Positions 11,007 to 22,829 of a stretch of 64,000 nt of DNA are shown here, one piece after another. Location of the stretch: the NCBI RefSeq assembly GCF_024139115.2, contig NC_085140.1:155026452-155090451 (forward strand). Direction: 5' to 3'. Source of the stretch: Armigeres subalbatus (lineage: Eukaryota; Arthropoda; Insecta; Diptera; Culicidae). Every line of letters begins with the position of its first letter. The first letter of the stretch is position 1. The notes under the pieces are model-generated. The model did not search any database. It had not been told where the DNA came from and saw nothing but the letters and a program-made list of their open reading frames with translations. Made by a program: the position numbers and the translations under genes.

Positions 11007-11330
11007 GTATAACTACGTCTGTCTTTTTCTATATTGGGGTACACTTTACGATTGCAAAAAATCGAAAAATGTCACGAAAATATGATAGACTTTGATCGTT
11101 AATATCTCATCCGTTTCTCTATGGATTTTCATTTTTTTTTACCATTCGATCAAGGAAGAGTCAACGCTTCATACCCGATGTACACTAAAGTCGTGTTTTA
11201 CGCGGTTTTTTACACAAATCGTTTTTTACGCGGTTTTTTTAACTTGGATTTCGGGACTTCCGTGGTATGTTCAGACATATTTTGGGATTTCCGTGATTTT
11301 TTACGTTGTTTATCAATTGAAAGCTATCTA
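11007..11330 (+). repeat. Dispersed repeat, copy 1
   Basis: It starts TAACTACGTCTGTCTTTT, includes GGGTACACTTTACGATTGC and GATCAAGGAAGAGT, and ends in repeated TTTTTTACGCGG blocks. A clearly homologous copy in the same orientation lies at 41575-41880. No TIR or coding capacity was seen. Confidence 0.7.
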
Positions 11331-11885
11331 TGCTCGCCATTGCATTGGTATGTATCTAGTGTGGCAAAAACAATGGATTCACTATGCCTCCTCCCCCCTA
11401 AAATCTGTAACATCATTTTTGAACGACCCCTTAGCATATCCTAGATCGGATCGAGAATCGGATTCTGCGCCTTTGTTCGCAAGGCTAACTGGAGACTTCA
11501 AGCCAGCATAGACGACAAATTCATGCAACTTACAGGACTTTTAGCTGGTGCAGTTCGTTTATACTAACTTACACGCACGTTTTATCTCAAAACCTTGGGA
11601 GCATTTGACGGCAACTTCTCGCTTACGTCTATTAATGCCAGTAGAGGGGCGCGGAATCTTCGCTGCTGCAGTCAGTGGATGCGTTCCACCACCTAAAGCC
11701 CATAAGCGGCACACACAAAAATTCACTTTTACGCGTTACATGTGGAAGGGAGGGGTTTCAAAAATGTTACTTTTTGTTACAAGGGAGAGGGAGGGGACAA
11801 AACTCCGAATTTTGCGTTACGTAATTTGTGAACAAACCTTTACGGGAAAAAGAAAATACAGAACACTTATCGGCGTTGAGGACCA
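11331..11885. other. Non-coding dispersed-repeat DNA
   Basis: The segment around 11740-11840 has GGGAGGGG and GCGTTACGTAATTTGTGAAC, a motif recurring at 23625-23650 and 23810-23830. Nothing else was recognised. Open frames of 119-139 codons here are not supported by any family signature. Confidence 0.4.
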
Positions 11886-11889
11886 TGCG

Positions 11890-12330
11890 ACGAAAGTGTC
11901 GAGCTGACGCGAAGTTGCAAAAATAAAGCATTATGATCATGATTAACTATCCAATACAATTGAAAATCATCGGCAAAAGAAAGCTTGAGAGATTCGAGTA
12001 CGATATTCACATCATTTAGATATACTAGAACTATGAAAGGACCAAAGTGGCTCCCTTGTGGTACACCTGAGGTAATATCGAAATATTGCGAACTAGTCTC
12101 CAATGCTGAAAGCCATTTCACGACCAGCTAGATAGGATTCAAGCCAGAACAGAAAGGAAAAAGAATAGGCGATCAAACTTGGCAATCGTAATCCTATGAT
12201 TGATTTTATCGAAGGCAGTCGAAAAATCAGTGTAAATTGAGTCCACTTGATAGATTGGGCGATGAACGACGTGTAGAGAGTCAAATTCGTGTCGGTTGAA
12301 CGCCTTGGCATAAACTTGGCATTGTTGATG
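11890..12330 (-). pseudogene. Reverse-transcriptase fragment of a CR1/Jockey-type element
   Basis: Minus-strand frames read YTDFSTAFDKINHRITIAKF (RT motif A), then a shift to LSWLES-like residues, SGVPQGSHFGPFIVLVYLND and SFADDFQLY. The ADD catalytic pair is present. The block aligns by eye with 20740-21040 of the larger element at 17.4 kb, so it is a truncated relative. At least one frameshift breaks it, and neither the endonuclease nor the 3' end is present. Confidence 0.8.
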
Positions 12331-12530
12331 CTAAGAGATAAATTCTTGAGAATTGTGGAATAAGAACTTGTAGACTACTTGTTCAAACAATTTTGAAATG
12401 GTGCATAGTGCGGCTATACCACAATAATTGCTGACTTCTTCCAATGCTCAATGAAAATTACGAACTGAAGTGATGAATTGAAGAGACTAGCTATATAGCT
12501 TTCATTTCCTCTATAGAGGAACTCGGCTTT
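12331..12530. other. Remainder of RT relic, undefined
   Basis: Probably a decayed continuation of the minus-strand RT relic, but no clean motif was read. Confidence 0.25.
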
Positions 12531-13010
12531 AAGCCCTCCTTAGCCGTGCGGTAAGACGCGCGGCTACAAAGCAAGACCATGCTGAGGGTGGCTGGGTTCG
12601 ATTCCTGGTGCCGGTCTAGGCAATTTTCGGATTGAAAATTGTCTCGACTTCGCTGGGCATAAAAGTATCATCGTGTTGGTCTCATGATATACGAATGCAA
12701 AAATGGTAATCTGGCTTATATGGGGGGGACACTTTTGGTATTCGTACCATGGTACAAAAATCTTGAAATGAGTGCCATACCAATTATTGTCTTCATTAAA
12801 GATAGCCTTGAAATTATTTTCTTGTTGCCTTGTACCATGGTACGAATAGCACAAGTGTGTGCCCCATATTAGACACCTCGCAGTTAATAACTGTGGAAGT
12901 GCTTAATGAACACTAAGCTGCGAGGCGGCTCTGTCCCAGTGTGGGGATGTAATGCCAATAAGAAGAAGAAAAAGAAGAAGAAGAAGAAGAAGAAGAAGAA
13001 GAAGAAGAGG
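12531..13010 (+). mobile_element. Feilai-like tRNA-derived SINE, interrupted by a MITE
   Basis: A tRNA-like head (TTAGCCGTGCGGTAAGACGC, B box GGTTCGATTCC near 12597) is followed by a body with CATAAAAGTATCATCGTGTT. It resumes after the MITE with CCTCGCAGTTAATAACTGTG and AAGCTGCGAGGCGGCTCTG. The 3' tail is an AAG microsatellite (12961-13008). This matches my memory of the Aedes SINE Feilai. Antisense 3' fragments occur at 28271-28322 and 44108-44222. Confidence 0.85.
12719..12868. mobile_element. 150-bp palindromic MITE with TTA target duplication (copy 1)
   Basis: It begins TATGGGGGGGACAC and ends GTGTGTGCCCCATA, with internal mirrored GTACCATGGTAC blocks. TTA flanks both ends (12716-12718 and 12869-12871). 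Removing it restores the SINE sequence GGCTTAGACACCTCGC. A second copy in opposite orientation is at 49447-49597. Confidence 0.88.
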
Positions 13011-13337
13011 AACGGATAGACTACTGAAACATTTTTTCAAGACGAACGCAGGTATACCACCTGGTCCACAACTATAGTATAAGGTTTTGCGGTAGAGCAA
13101 ATACTCGCTACTGTGCCTGCATCGACAACTGGGTGGATTCCAATTGGAGATTGAACAGGGATGTTGCTAGCGGTTTCATTGATTTGTTGTAAATCCAAGG
13201 ACTCTTTGTAAAACACACTTTAGAATTGCTGTTGAAACATATTTCCGGGTGTCTTTTGTCGATGAACATTCGATATTCCCTTGGTCATAACAGAGGGAAG
13301 ACCAGATTTCTTTCGGTGTTGGTTGACCTGGTTGACA
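13011..13337. other. No recognisable feature
   Basis: Sequence between the SINE tail and the next MITE. It may continue the minus-strand RT relic, but I cannot support that with a motif. Confidence 0.3.
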
Positions 13338-13709
13338 TACACAGAAAAAATAAAGAACTTAAAAAAAATTTTAAAGAACTCAACTTTGAGTACGAAGTTC
13401 AAATTATTAACTCAAAACAGGTAGTTTTCTCACTCCCTCTCATGAATGATATTATAAACAAAGAGAGCTGCATCGACCCAACGTGTGCTGTTCCGTTGAA
13501 GAAGCCAAATTTGAGTTTTCACCATAGTCTCGAGTGAGTGAAAATAACATAAATTTGAGTTGGTGAAACTTCATAGTGGGTGAAAATTCAACACGGGAGT
13601 AAAGGCAAAGTACTCACCGGATTTTTTCGCATTTTACTTGGCTTCTTCCACGCAAGGGCAGATTTGAGTGAAAGGAACCGTAAAGTGAGTTGTTTCGCGG
13701 TTCCGTGTA
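13338..13709. mobile_element. 370-bp MITE-like element, copy 1
   Basis: Ends are TACACAGAA and TTCCGTGTA, near-perfect short inverted repeats. The whole segment is repeated in inverted orientation at 22423-22804, including GAGAGCTGCATCGACCCAACG and CGGGAGTAAAGGCAAAGTA. No transposase is present. The open frame in it (13226-13537) is incidental. Confidence 0.8.
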
Positions 13710-13786
13710 CTTCCAGAGTCCTTTTGGATTATGACGTAGTGTTAGTTGGGTTTGATTGAGGATTACTAGATCTATTTTGGAATGAA

Positions 13787-13900
13787 TACTAAACCAACAT
13801 TTGAAAAGGGCGTAACAGCCAAAATTTATTCCTTCTGATTCTTCGTCCACATATATAGCTATAGACCCTTTTCAAATATTGGTCTCGAATTGATCAATAG
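13787..13900. repeat. Small foldback related to the AAAGGGCGTAAC family
   Basis: ACCAACATTTGAAAAGGG near 13793 is mirrored by CCCTTTTCAAATATTGGT near 13866. The terminal block resembles the ends of the longer foldback at 51137-51379. Internal sequence is about 60 bp. Confidence 0.5.
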
Positions 13901-14685
13901 CATACAATACGATTTTGACTTGAGTAGCATACCATATGTCAGATGACAATTCTAACCTCAAAATGAATTCAGTGATCTAAAATAACTCTTTGGTGAAAAA
14001 TTCGAGCAACATGTTAGGTTTTGTCCGGCATTTGTATGGAAGCCCACAACTGTGCGTCCTCACGGTCGTTGGGGATGGGGAGAAAATGATGATGCAGTTA
14101 CGCGCCTACTGCAAGCCGAGTATACCTCTGCACTTGCTACGAGTTCATGCGGAATTTTATTGAAATGTGGAGATTAGGATTCTATGGCAGAGGTTCGTCT
14201 TGGTTAACGAATTGCCAATATGCTAGGAATGAATAATTGATTATTTATTGGAAACGAGCTTTTCCGTTCAATTCCAATTCTAACAGAATGTTAGAACAGT
14301 TCGCTGAAGGTATAAAGAAGATGGACGCGATGTGGACTCCATTTCCAGTTCTAGCGATTCTAGCGACTAGTAGGAGAATGGAATGGAGGAAAGAATTTTC
14401 CGATGAAATTCGAAATTATTGCCGTGAAAATTGCAAAGAATTTCTTGTGAAATTTCCGGACCGGTGTATTCCTATTTCCTCTTGTACTCCTGGATCATCC
14501 AGTCCATCTTTTTTCTCAACTCCGTTTATTCCGTTTGTATCCATTTCGCACGTAGGTGCTGTACTGATTGTAATTAAAAATAAAAATAATTTTGGAATCT
14601 TGATACACACCCTCGTCCCCCTTCGTAGACAAACGTAGACTTTTTGACGCCGCCCCTCCCTAAAAAGTACGTGGTTTATGCACCT
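13901..14685. other. No supported gene
   Basis: The 133-codon open frame at 14237-14638 has no recognisable domain and a composition typical of chance frames. No clear repeat structure was seen. Confidence 0.3.
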
Positions 14686-14689
14686 ACAG

Positions 14690-15000
14690 ACGCGAGAACT
14701 GAACAATGCTCGTTGACGACCAACGCGTACTTGGAGTTTTCGGAAGGAAAGTGGTGCGTACCATCTATGGGGGGTGCCGATTACGGACGGAACATTGAGG
14801 ATGCGAATAAACTACGAGTTACATCAATTGCTGGGAGAACCATCTATCGTTGAAATCGCGAGAATCGGACGACTTGGATGGGTCTAGTACGTAGCCAGAA
14901 TGTCGGACAGTAACCCGGTGAAAATGGTCCCGACAACGATCGAACGCCAACGGACACGACGCGACGGTCAACATTGGACCGAGCTGAATGGGAACATCGT
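14690..15000 (+). pseudogene. C-terminal RTE-type RT relic
   Basis: One frame reads DQRVLGVFGRKVVRTIYGG, and after shifts ELLGEPSIVEIARIGRLGWV and ARMSDSNPVKM. These match the C-terminal tail seen in other copies here, such as VFERKVLRTILGG at 27.5 kb. Stops and shifts make it a relic. Confidence 0.65.
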
Positions 15001-16550
15001 ATATGTACTACTAATTAGGCCACTACGGCCTTGGTATGTGGAAACAATTAAATCTACAACTGAATGTGCATGTGAATGTGCAATATTATCTCGCACTCGT
15101 GCTGTTTCTCCGACTGTACCTATATCAAAACTACTGGAAGTTTTGCAATGATACTCTTACTTGATGGGCTACAGCTCCTTCTCGATAGACCTGTGCACCG
15201 CCGCCGTAAAAATGAATATGCGCGCCGCCGCTAAAAAGTTTACCACGCCGCTGAGTATATTTTTTACCACGTCGATGGTTATTAAAGCAGTAGGGTTTCG
15301 TACATTTTTACAAAAGTTTTATCTAGTTCTTGCCCAAAATACACATTTTTAGCCACGTTTGTATGGTGTTTTATGGTGTATAAAGAGAACGGGAATTTTC
15401 ACAAATTATCAATTGAAAGATATAAAACTATGTTTTACCAGTTTTTGTCTTATTTATTGAATGCATTCTAAAGAGCAATCCAAATGCTTACGATTATCGG
15501 ATGAAAACCTATAATTTTTCTAAGACCGTAAAGTATGATGACAACCTATTTCGAATTAAAGTGTTCATCTAATTAAATAATCTGTTGTTTTTGCTTCTAT
15601 GATGAACATTGCACTAAACTAAGCAACTTAGGTTTTGTCTCCCTTTTCGAATTTAGTACTGGCTGTTCCGTAATGATTTTCCTTGTTTCATTCTTTCTGA
15701 ATGAAGTTTTTGATTGTTCTGAAATGCTTATCATCATTCGTGAAAATATGTTTGTGTGATCTGTAGCCTTAACTAAAATGTGAAAATAATTTTCTGTCAA
15801 TATCAATAAGCAGCAAAAGAATTAAGAATCTTACATTCAATCTATACCTTATCCTAACATTTTCGTTACTCAAAGTACCTTTTCGATCTAGAAATATGTT
15901 GATTATTAGGGTTTTTTTCTCTGATGGTATTTAAAAATATTTTAGCATGATATTTACACACTATTAGAAGTTTCACGTTCAGAGCAATCCACGCAAACCG
16001 AATCAAAAGACGATATGGCTTCTTCCACGCAAATTGGTTCACGGCGAAAGAAACATTATGAAAAACAAAATATATGGAACAGGAAAATAAAACTTATTTC
16101 ACTCGCAGACGATCTCGATGGCACCGTGGTTCGGGGAATTCAGATTCATTCTTCGGGATGTTCTGTGGAAGAAAAAGAAAATCATTTAGCTGATAAAATC
16201 AAACAATAAGTGATGAAATCCTTCGATATATATGCAAGAAACGCAGGCCGCTGTACATAAAAGTTTTAAATAAACGGACAATAGCAATCCGTGCAAATAT
16301 TAAGCTGTACGTTTATCTGTCGAAACTTGCCGAGTTAGATAAATATCGATTTAACATAATGAGTTATTATAATTAGTCCTGAAAAAATCTAGTTCTGCAA
16401 AATCTTCTTCCACTTCGACGCTGTGGGCCAAAACAGAAAGCACGTGATGGAGAAGAGAGAGTATGGATGAGTGTGAATGAACCAATAATTGTCGTAGGGG
16501 GTTGGACCGTATCTATCACATTACCGCTAGGGTACCTTAATGAGGGTAGC
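15001..16550. other. No gene recognised; short GCCGCCG tract
   Basis: 15195-15260 contains repeated CGCCGCCG blocks, related in style to 43770-43860. The rest is AT-rich with short frames only (64 codons at 16015-16209). No RNA gene or TIR was seen. Confidence 0.35.
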
Positions 16551-16556
16551 ATTAAG

Positions 16557-16654
16557 TTTACCGTAGCATAGTGGTAGCGCATCCGTTTTGCGTACTGGGA
16601 ATTGCTCGGGGAATTGTGGGTTCGATTCCCACCGGTAGACAGTGAATATTTTTT
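16557..16654 (+). ncRNA. tRNA-like pol III unit with T6 terminator
   Basis: A 7-bp acceptor stem (TTTACCG with CGGTAGA, one GT pair) and a perfect T-arm (GTGGG-TTCGATT-CCCAC) frame an 83-nt cloverleaf-like sequence at 16557-16639. The A box TAGCATAGTGG and B box GGTTCGATTCC fit the consensus, and TTTTTT follows at 16649-16654. The D stem is poor and the centre is too long: either a long variable arm or an intron-like insert after TGC in the anticodon loop. It is more likely a tRNA pseudogene or a SINE head than a working tRNA. Confidence 0.5.
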
Positions 16655-16756
16655 GCATATTTCATAAATATTCTTCTCCTCAAAACACATGTTTTTGGTC
16701 TTCACATAGTACATACTATTGTGAAAACTATTAGTCGATCACGGTGTTGTGTTTAC

Positions 16757-17360
16757 CAGAGCGTTAATGAATAAAGCTTCCAATGAATGATTAAATTTGT
16801 TATGATTAAATCATTCAACTCTATGATTAAAGATTATGAATAATGATTTATTTGTTTTTGACAATGATTAATGATTATGATTAACGAATAAATTAATTTT
16901 TGACAATGATTAACGATTATGATTAATGAATAAAACGTTTGAAGTATGATTAACGATTACCAATTGTGATTAAAAGTTGACATATGTGTATGATTAATGA
17001 TTAAGGATAGATATGATTAATGATTAATGATTATGAATAATCATATTGAATGATTTGCGTAAGCAAGTAACCTTTCTTCCAAATTGGGAAATTAAAAGGT
17101 ATAAAAATTATATGACTATGATTGAAGATTAATGAATAAAAGCAATGTATGCAATGATTAAAATTGATGATTAATGAATAAACTCAAAACAATTATGAAT
17201 ATGATTAGTGATTAATGATTAAATGTAAAATTCTATGATCAACGATTAGTGATTAATGATTAAATCGTAATTTTTGTATGATTATGATTAACGAATAATG
17301 ATTAAATAACCCATTATTCATTAATCATGATTAAATCTATGATTAATCACTAATGCTCTG
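16757..17360. mobile_element. hAT-type MITE with minisatellite interior
   Basis: The ends CAGAGCGTTAATGA and TCACTAATGCTCTG form a 14-bp TIR with two mismatches. The 8-bp GTGTTTAC is duplicated immediately outside (16749-16756 and 17361-17368). CAGAG-type ends with 8-bp duplications are the hallmark of the hAT superfamily. The 575-bp interior is almost entirely degenerate ATGATTAATGATTAA repeats, plus one non-repeat patch near 17060-17100. No coding capacity. Confidence 0.88.
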
Positions 17361-17483
17361 GTGTTTACATCTTTCGCTTCACTGTTCCCTTGCTGCACTT
17401 TTTCGGCGACCGTACTTTCAAACTGTCCGTGCTTAGAGCATTTCCACCGTTGATTCATAAAGCAGAATAACACCAAACTAATT

Positions 17484-18300
17484 ATGGAATCCGCCTGTTA
17501 TCATTGCGCCAAGCCCGTTAAAAACAATGAAGAATACATCTCTTGCATGGCATTCTGCGATAGAATGATCCATTTGAGGTGCTCTAGCATTAAATTAACG
17601 AAGACCTTCGTAAATGTTAACAACTCGTATTCCAATTTGCTCTGGATGTGCGACGCTTGCGCGAAACTCATGAAATGTGCACGGTTCAAGTCTACTTTTT
17701 CGTCGCTCGGTAACACGATCGAGGCAATTACCGAGAGACATGAGATCGCCCATGCTGAACTCAAAGCGGAAATCGTAAAGCAGGGAAATCAGATCGCTCA
17801 GTTGTCGAAAGGCATCGCTCTTACTACTCCGAATCGGTCCAGTCCGAGAACTCTCTTACGCCAACCACCTTTAAAACGACGTCGCGATGATAGCCTGTCA
17901 TCAGCAAATCTCTTGTTAGCGATACTAGAGCAAGTGTTTGCTCTGTTTCTGCTGAGGTTCTTACTGTCCCTGAATCCGTCGAGCAGTTCTGGTTGTATCT
18001 CTCAAGAATACATCCTAGTGTGCAATGCGAGTCCATTGAAAAACTGGTGAAAGAATGTGTCCAGTGCGAAGATCCCGTTAAGGTTATTCCGCTAGTGAAG
18101 AAAGGTGCCGATACTAGTAGAATGAGCTTCGTTTCGTTCAAGGTCGGATTGGCCGTAAGACTAAAGGAAGTCGCACTCCGCCCAGACACCTGGCCGACAG
18201 GAATACTTTTCCGAGAGTTTGAGGACCTCTCAAAAAACCTATGGATGCCCCGTGTGAACACGTCATATCTCCAGACCCGAACGCCTCCCAGTTTCTGACT
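17484..18300 (+). pseudogene. ORF1 with PHD-type zinc finger
   Basis: The start ATG at 17484 follows a 5' UTR. Residues 1-70 hold Cys/His pairs in PHD order: CYHCAKPV, CMAFCDRMIHLRC and WMCDACAKLMKC. A short coiled coil (AITERHEIAHAELKAEIVKQ) and a basic patch (LKRRRDD) follow. A frameshift around 17930-17990 moves the frame to one that continues with VYLSRIHPSVQCES-like residues and ends FEDLSKNLWMP before 18300. ORF1 proteins of such elements bind the element RNA and form the RNP. The frameshift inactivates it. The N-terminus overlaps no other gene, and ORF2 starts 24 bp downstream. Confidence 0.75.
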
Positions 18301-18323
18301 CCCACTTCCGGACAGGATCCGGC

Positions 18324-21300
18324 ATGTTGATTGAAAACCACTGCGAAACCGCCCAACGTCCTTCCGTACGATGCCAAATCACCTCTCCTGAAGACTCCGC
18401 ATCACCCAGACGCACAATAGAAAGCTTGTTGGAAGCCCCTGATCGCCCCAATCCAGTCCCGCTCTCTGTTGCCTCCGATCATCATAGCCGTCTGAGTCCT
18501 GAGATTGGTGGTAGAAAAGGGGGCTTCCACCATGCTTGCACAGGCAAGTATTCTTCTGATTGTAGTTCTTCTCTGCGTGACGAATTTTCCTCCACCCAGG
18601 ACCCAGGACCTCCACCTTCGTTGCCTCATGCTGCTCAAAATTCCCGCACCTCACCCGGTGGTGATTTCCATCGAGATTCGCATTCCTCTCTGCTGGTCCA
18701 CAACGCAAGTCAACAAGCTTCCATTGGATCTCCAGGACGCCCCATGAAAAGCATTTTGGGAGAATTTCCCGGTTGCTCTAGTTCAGTCGCGCCTGTTGCA
18801 GCCAACGTTCTTCGAAGTCGTCCTGGCCCTGAACTTAGATGTAGATCGGGGAGCTCCCAACCTGCTATTGCAGGTAAGTACTCTTACATCCCTGAACCTT
18901 CACCGCCTGATGCCATTCAAACTTCTAGAGCCCCGTTTGTGGATTCCAACCTCGTTTGCGTTGACGAAGTGTTGATATATTATCAGAACCCCGGTGGGAT
19001 GAACTGTGATGTCGAACAATATTTTCTTGCCACGTCCGATGATTGCTACGATGTGATTGTGTTGGCTGAAACCTGGCTCGACTCCCGTAACCTATCTAGT
19101 CAGGTCTTTGGGCCTGAATACGAAGTTTTTCGCTGCGACCGTGGCCCCATGAACAGTCGCAAATCAACTGGAGGAGGCGTCCTAATCGCAGTGAATAAAA
19201 AACGGAAAGCAAGAGTTATTTACAACGACTTATGGGGATGTGTCAAGCAAGTATGGGTGCGCCTCCAGCTTTCCCATCGTTCGGTGTTCCTGTGTGCACT
19301 ATACATACCTCCTGATCGTGTTCGCGATGATACACTGATCGAAGCTCACACACAATCAGGCTTGTCAGTGATAGAAATGACTAATGCTTCGGACGAAATC
19401 ATCATTATCGGCGATTTCAATCTGCCAGGAATTTCGTGGAGTTCCTCCTGCAACGGGTTCCTTCATCATATCTATCACATATCATTCACATCCCTTGCTC
19501 TGTTGTGTCCAGTCTCGCGTCGCGTTTTATGTATGTGATATAGTTCTTACGTTAGCACAATCTCTAAAAAATGAGTTCCTTCACATAGATATGGAACGAT
19601 CTTCATTACACAGTCACGCCTCCAAACTCCTCGATTACTACAGCACAGCCACGTTACGTCAAATCAATCACGTTACCAACGAAAATAATCGCAGCCTGGA
19701 TCTGTGTTTTGTTAGCGCTCAGGACGCTGCTCCGCTAATTTTGCATGCTCCATCACCCAGCCCATAATCTACAATTTCCATAACGCCGATCATCATAGCA
19801 TTGCTGAGTTCTTTGCTACATTGGACTGGGTTGACATTTTTGGCGGTTGTGATGCAGAGAATGCGGCATTGACTTTATCGCATATTATTGGACACGTGAT
19901 TGAAAGACATGTTCCTAAGAAAATCGTCGCTCCTTATAGTTGTCCTTGGCAGACACGTCAGCTTCGTAGAATAAAAACTGCCAAAAGAGCTGCTCTCAAG
20001 CGCTATTCCAAACACGGTTCCAAGATTGTTAGCCGACTCTGTTTTTCTCAATATCAGCAAAATATACAGCAAAACTTGAGGACCAGGCCTAAAACGTTCT
20101 GGAAGTACATAAATGAACAAAGGAAACAAGCTGGGCTCCCTACAACAATGACTCTGGACGAGGAAGTGGCCTCTACACTCCAATCCATCTGTCAACTATT
20201 TGCCGACAAGTTTGTGAGCACCTATTGTAACGAAGTCATCTCTGATGTCACAATCGCTGAGGCTGCTAATAACGTTCCTGCAGTCGGGATCACTTGGGCC
20301 ACATTTTTCGTAGATGCAGAAATGATCCGTAGAGCTAACTCGCAGTTAAAATCATCCATGAGTCCAGGTCCGGATGGCATTCCGTCTGCGTTCTTGAAAA
20401 GGCACATCGAACTTCTGCTCGCTCCCTTTCAATTGATTTTCAACAAATCGCTATCCAGTGGACTTTTTCCGTCCGTGTGGAAAACCGCTACAATGTTTCC
20501 CGTGTACAAGAAGGGTGATCGAAAAGATGTCAACAATTATCGCGGCATCTCATCCTTGTGCGCTGCATCCAAATTATTCGAGCTAGTTATAACAGAACCA
20601 CTCATATCTCACTGTAAGCAACATCTGAGTGCCGATCAACATGGGTTCATCTCAGGCAGATCTACGACCACTAATCTTTTGTGCCTAACTTCGAGCATTA
20701 CCGACAGCTTTGCACAGAAAGCACAAACGGACGTTGTATACACGGACCTATCTGCAGCTTTCGATAAAATTAACCACGCTATCACGGTTGCGAAATTGGA
20801 AAGATTTGGCATTGCTGGTTATCTTTTGCGCTGGTTCCATTCATATCTCACCGGACGGAGACTGTCTGTTACGGTAGGCAATTCTCAGTCCACTGAATTT
20901 TTGGCAACCTCAGGCATTCCTCAGGGAAGCCATCTTGGCCCTTTGATATTCCTCTTGTATTTCAACGATGTAAACAATGTGCTTCGAGGACCGCGACTGT
21001 CGTATGCGGATGATATGAAGCTCTATGCACTAATTCGGTATATCTCTGACGCAATGGACCTACAACAAGATATTAATTCATTTGCGGCTTGGTGCACATT
21101 GAACCGGATGGTTGTTAATCCTAGCAAATGTTCCGTGATCTCTTTCACTCGTGTACATCAGCCAATAATTTACAACTATGAGCTCAATGGAATTGTGATG
21201 CAACGTGTGAACTGTATAAAGGATCTTGGTGTTATTCTAGATACGCAGCTAACATTCAAGCATCATGTCTCTTACGTGATCGAGAAGGCTTCTAGAACAT

Positions 21301-21707
21301 TAGGATTCATCTTTCGCGTCGCCAAGGGTTTCACCGATGTTTATTGCTTGTAATCACTATACTGTTCGCTGGTTCGATCTACGCTGGAATATTGTTCCCC
21401 TGTATGGCATCCTAATTACCAGAACGGATCAGCAAGAATTGAATCTGTTCAACGCCGCTTCATTCGTTTTGCTCTTCGGTTGCTTCCATGGGGAAACCCA
21501 TTCCGGTTACCAAGTTATAGCAGCCGTTGTCAATTGATTAATCTTGAAAGCCTACAATTGCGGAGGCACATTGCACGGGCCATGGTCGTTGCTGATACGC
21601 TCCAAGGCAGAATCGACTGCCCTGAAATTCTGGAATCAGTAAACTTGAACGTTCGACCTAGGGCACTTGGAAATAAAATAACAGAATGCCGAGGATACCT
21701 TTTCTAA
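18324..21707 (+). pseudogene. ORF2: APE endonuclease plus reverse transcriptase
   Basis: After a variable linker the endonuclease reads YYQNPGGMNCDV, DVIVLAETWLDS, GGGVLIAV, LYIPPDR and IIIGDFNLPGISW. After shifts near 19450 and 19770 comes ADHHSIAEF, the SDH-type motif. The RT then runs in one frame from 19821 to 21353: VYKKGDRKDVNNYRGISSL, HGFISGRSTTTNLL, YTDLSAAFDKINHA, SGIPQGSHLGPLIFLLYFND and SYADDMKLYA, with the catalytic ADD intact. A further shift near 21340 leads to a C-terminal tail ending RGYLF and a stop at 21707. The enzyme would nick DNA and copy element RNA at the nick. At least three frameshifts make it non-functional. Confidence 0.88.
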
Positions 21708-22010
21708 GAACTAATTACGGACAGCGTGGAGCATTGGTGGATCTACAACGGGCAGTCAACGATGCACCGCGATGTTGCCCCAGGTTTGATTTTAACCTAT
21801 TCTGACAGACGATCCGTCGTAATTTAACAAGAACTTATTCTGCGATGTTTCATAATTAACGATGATTTTATTATAATTACTTTTATTAGTATTAATTAGG
21901 ATAAGCATCATTAGGACCTAAGTTGTCTGTTGATGAATCAAACAATAAAGAACATAGAGTAAAAGTAAGACGAAAGACGATAGCCTAAACTTGCAGATAA
22001 TAAATAAAAA

Positions 22011-22422
22011 AAATCGCTTGTGTTTTGTCAAAAAACAAATTGTACTAAGGAAAATGTCCAGTGGAATACTATTATCATTTTAAATTACAAGAACAGGCAG
22101 ACTTCCAGGCAGTTTTACAAATGCCCTGCCAAGTGAATTTTCAAGGCCTAAAAAATTAAAATAAATCTCGTGTTGTGTTAACTGTTATAATTTCATATCT
22201 ATTAATTGTAGCAGATAGCTAAACAAAAAGTCATTTGTACCTAACACCTCTCCTGTAGAAATTTATGGATTTTGATTATTTTGTTCAGAAAAATTCGGTT
22301 CGCTTGTTACTTGTTACTATCGGAAACTTGATATATTTCTACATCTGATAATATGAGATAGTTCAACAGGACAACATAGAGGGAAAACACCATTTGCTTC
22401 CAAAAAATTAATTTGGGTTGTC
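22011..22422. other. AT-rich spacer, nothing recognised
   Basis: No repeats, TIR or coding frames above background were seen. Confidence 0.4.
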
Positions 22423-22804
22423 TACACGGAACCGCGAAAAAATTCACCTTACGGTTCCTTTCACTCAAATCCGCCCTTGCGTGGAAGAAGCCAAAAATAA
22501 GTAAAATGCGAAAAAATCCGGTGAGTACTTTGCCTTTACTCCCGTGTTGAATTTTCACCCACTATGAAGTTTCACCAACTCAAATTTATGTTATTTTCAC
22601 TCACTCGAGACTATGGTGAAAACAACACAAATTTGGCTTCTTCCACGGAACAGCATACGTTGGGTCGATGCAGCTCTCTTTGTTTATAATATCATTCATG
22701 AGAGGGAGTGAGAAAACTACCTAATATTGAGTTAAAAATTTATACTTCGTATTCAAAGTTGAGTTCTTTAAACTTTTTTTTAGGTTCTTTATTTTTTCTG
22801 TGTA
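22423..22804. mobile_element. 370-bp MITE-like element, copy 2 (inverted relative to 13338-13709)
   Basis: The ends TACACGGAA and TTCTGTGTA are inverted repeats. Internal sequence matches the inverse of copy 1 over its full length, with scattered differences and small indels. Confidence 0.8.
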
Positions 22805-22829
22805 GTCTAGTTGTCGACAGATTTGGGTT

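Larger units (their letters stand above)
17369..22010 (+). mobile_element. CR1/Jockey-like non-LTR retrotransposon, long but decayed
   Basis: It carries ORF1 (17484-18300), ORF2 with endonuclease and RT (18324-21707) and a 300-bp AT-rich 3' UTR ending in GATAATAAATAAAAAAAA near 22010. The 5' UTR starts soon after the hAT MITE. The order and length (about 4.6 kb) fit a full element. PHD-type ORF1 proteins occur in CR1/L2-like families, while the polyA-like tail is more Jockey-like, so the clade is left open. Frameshifts in both ORFs make it inactive. Confidence 0.85.
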
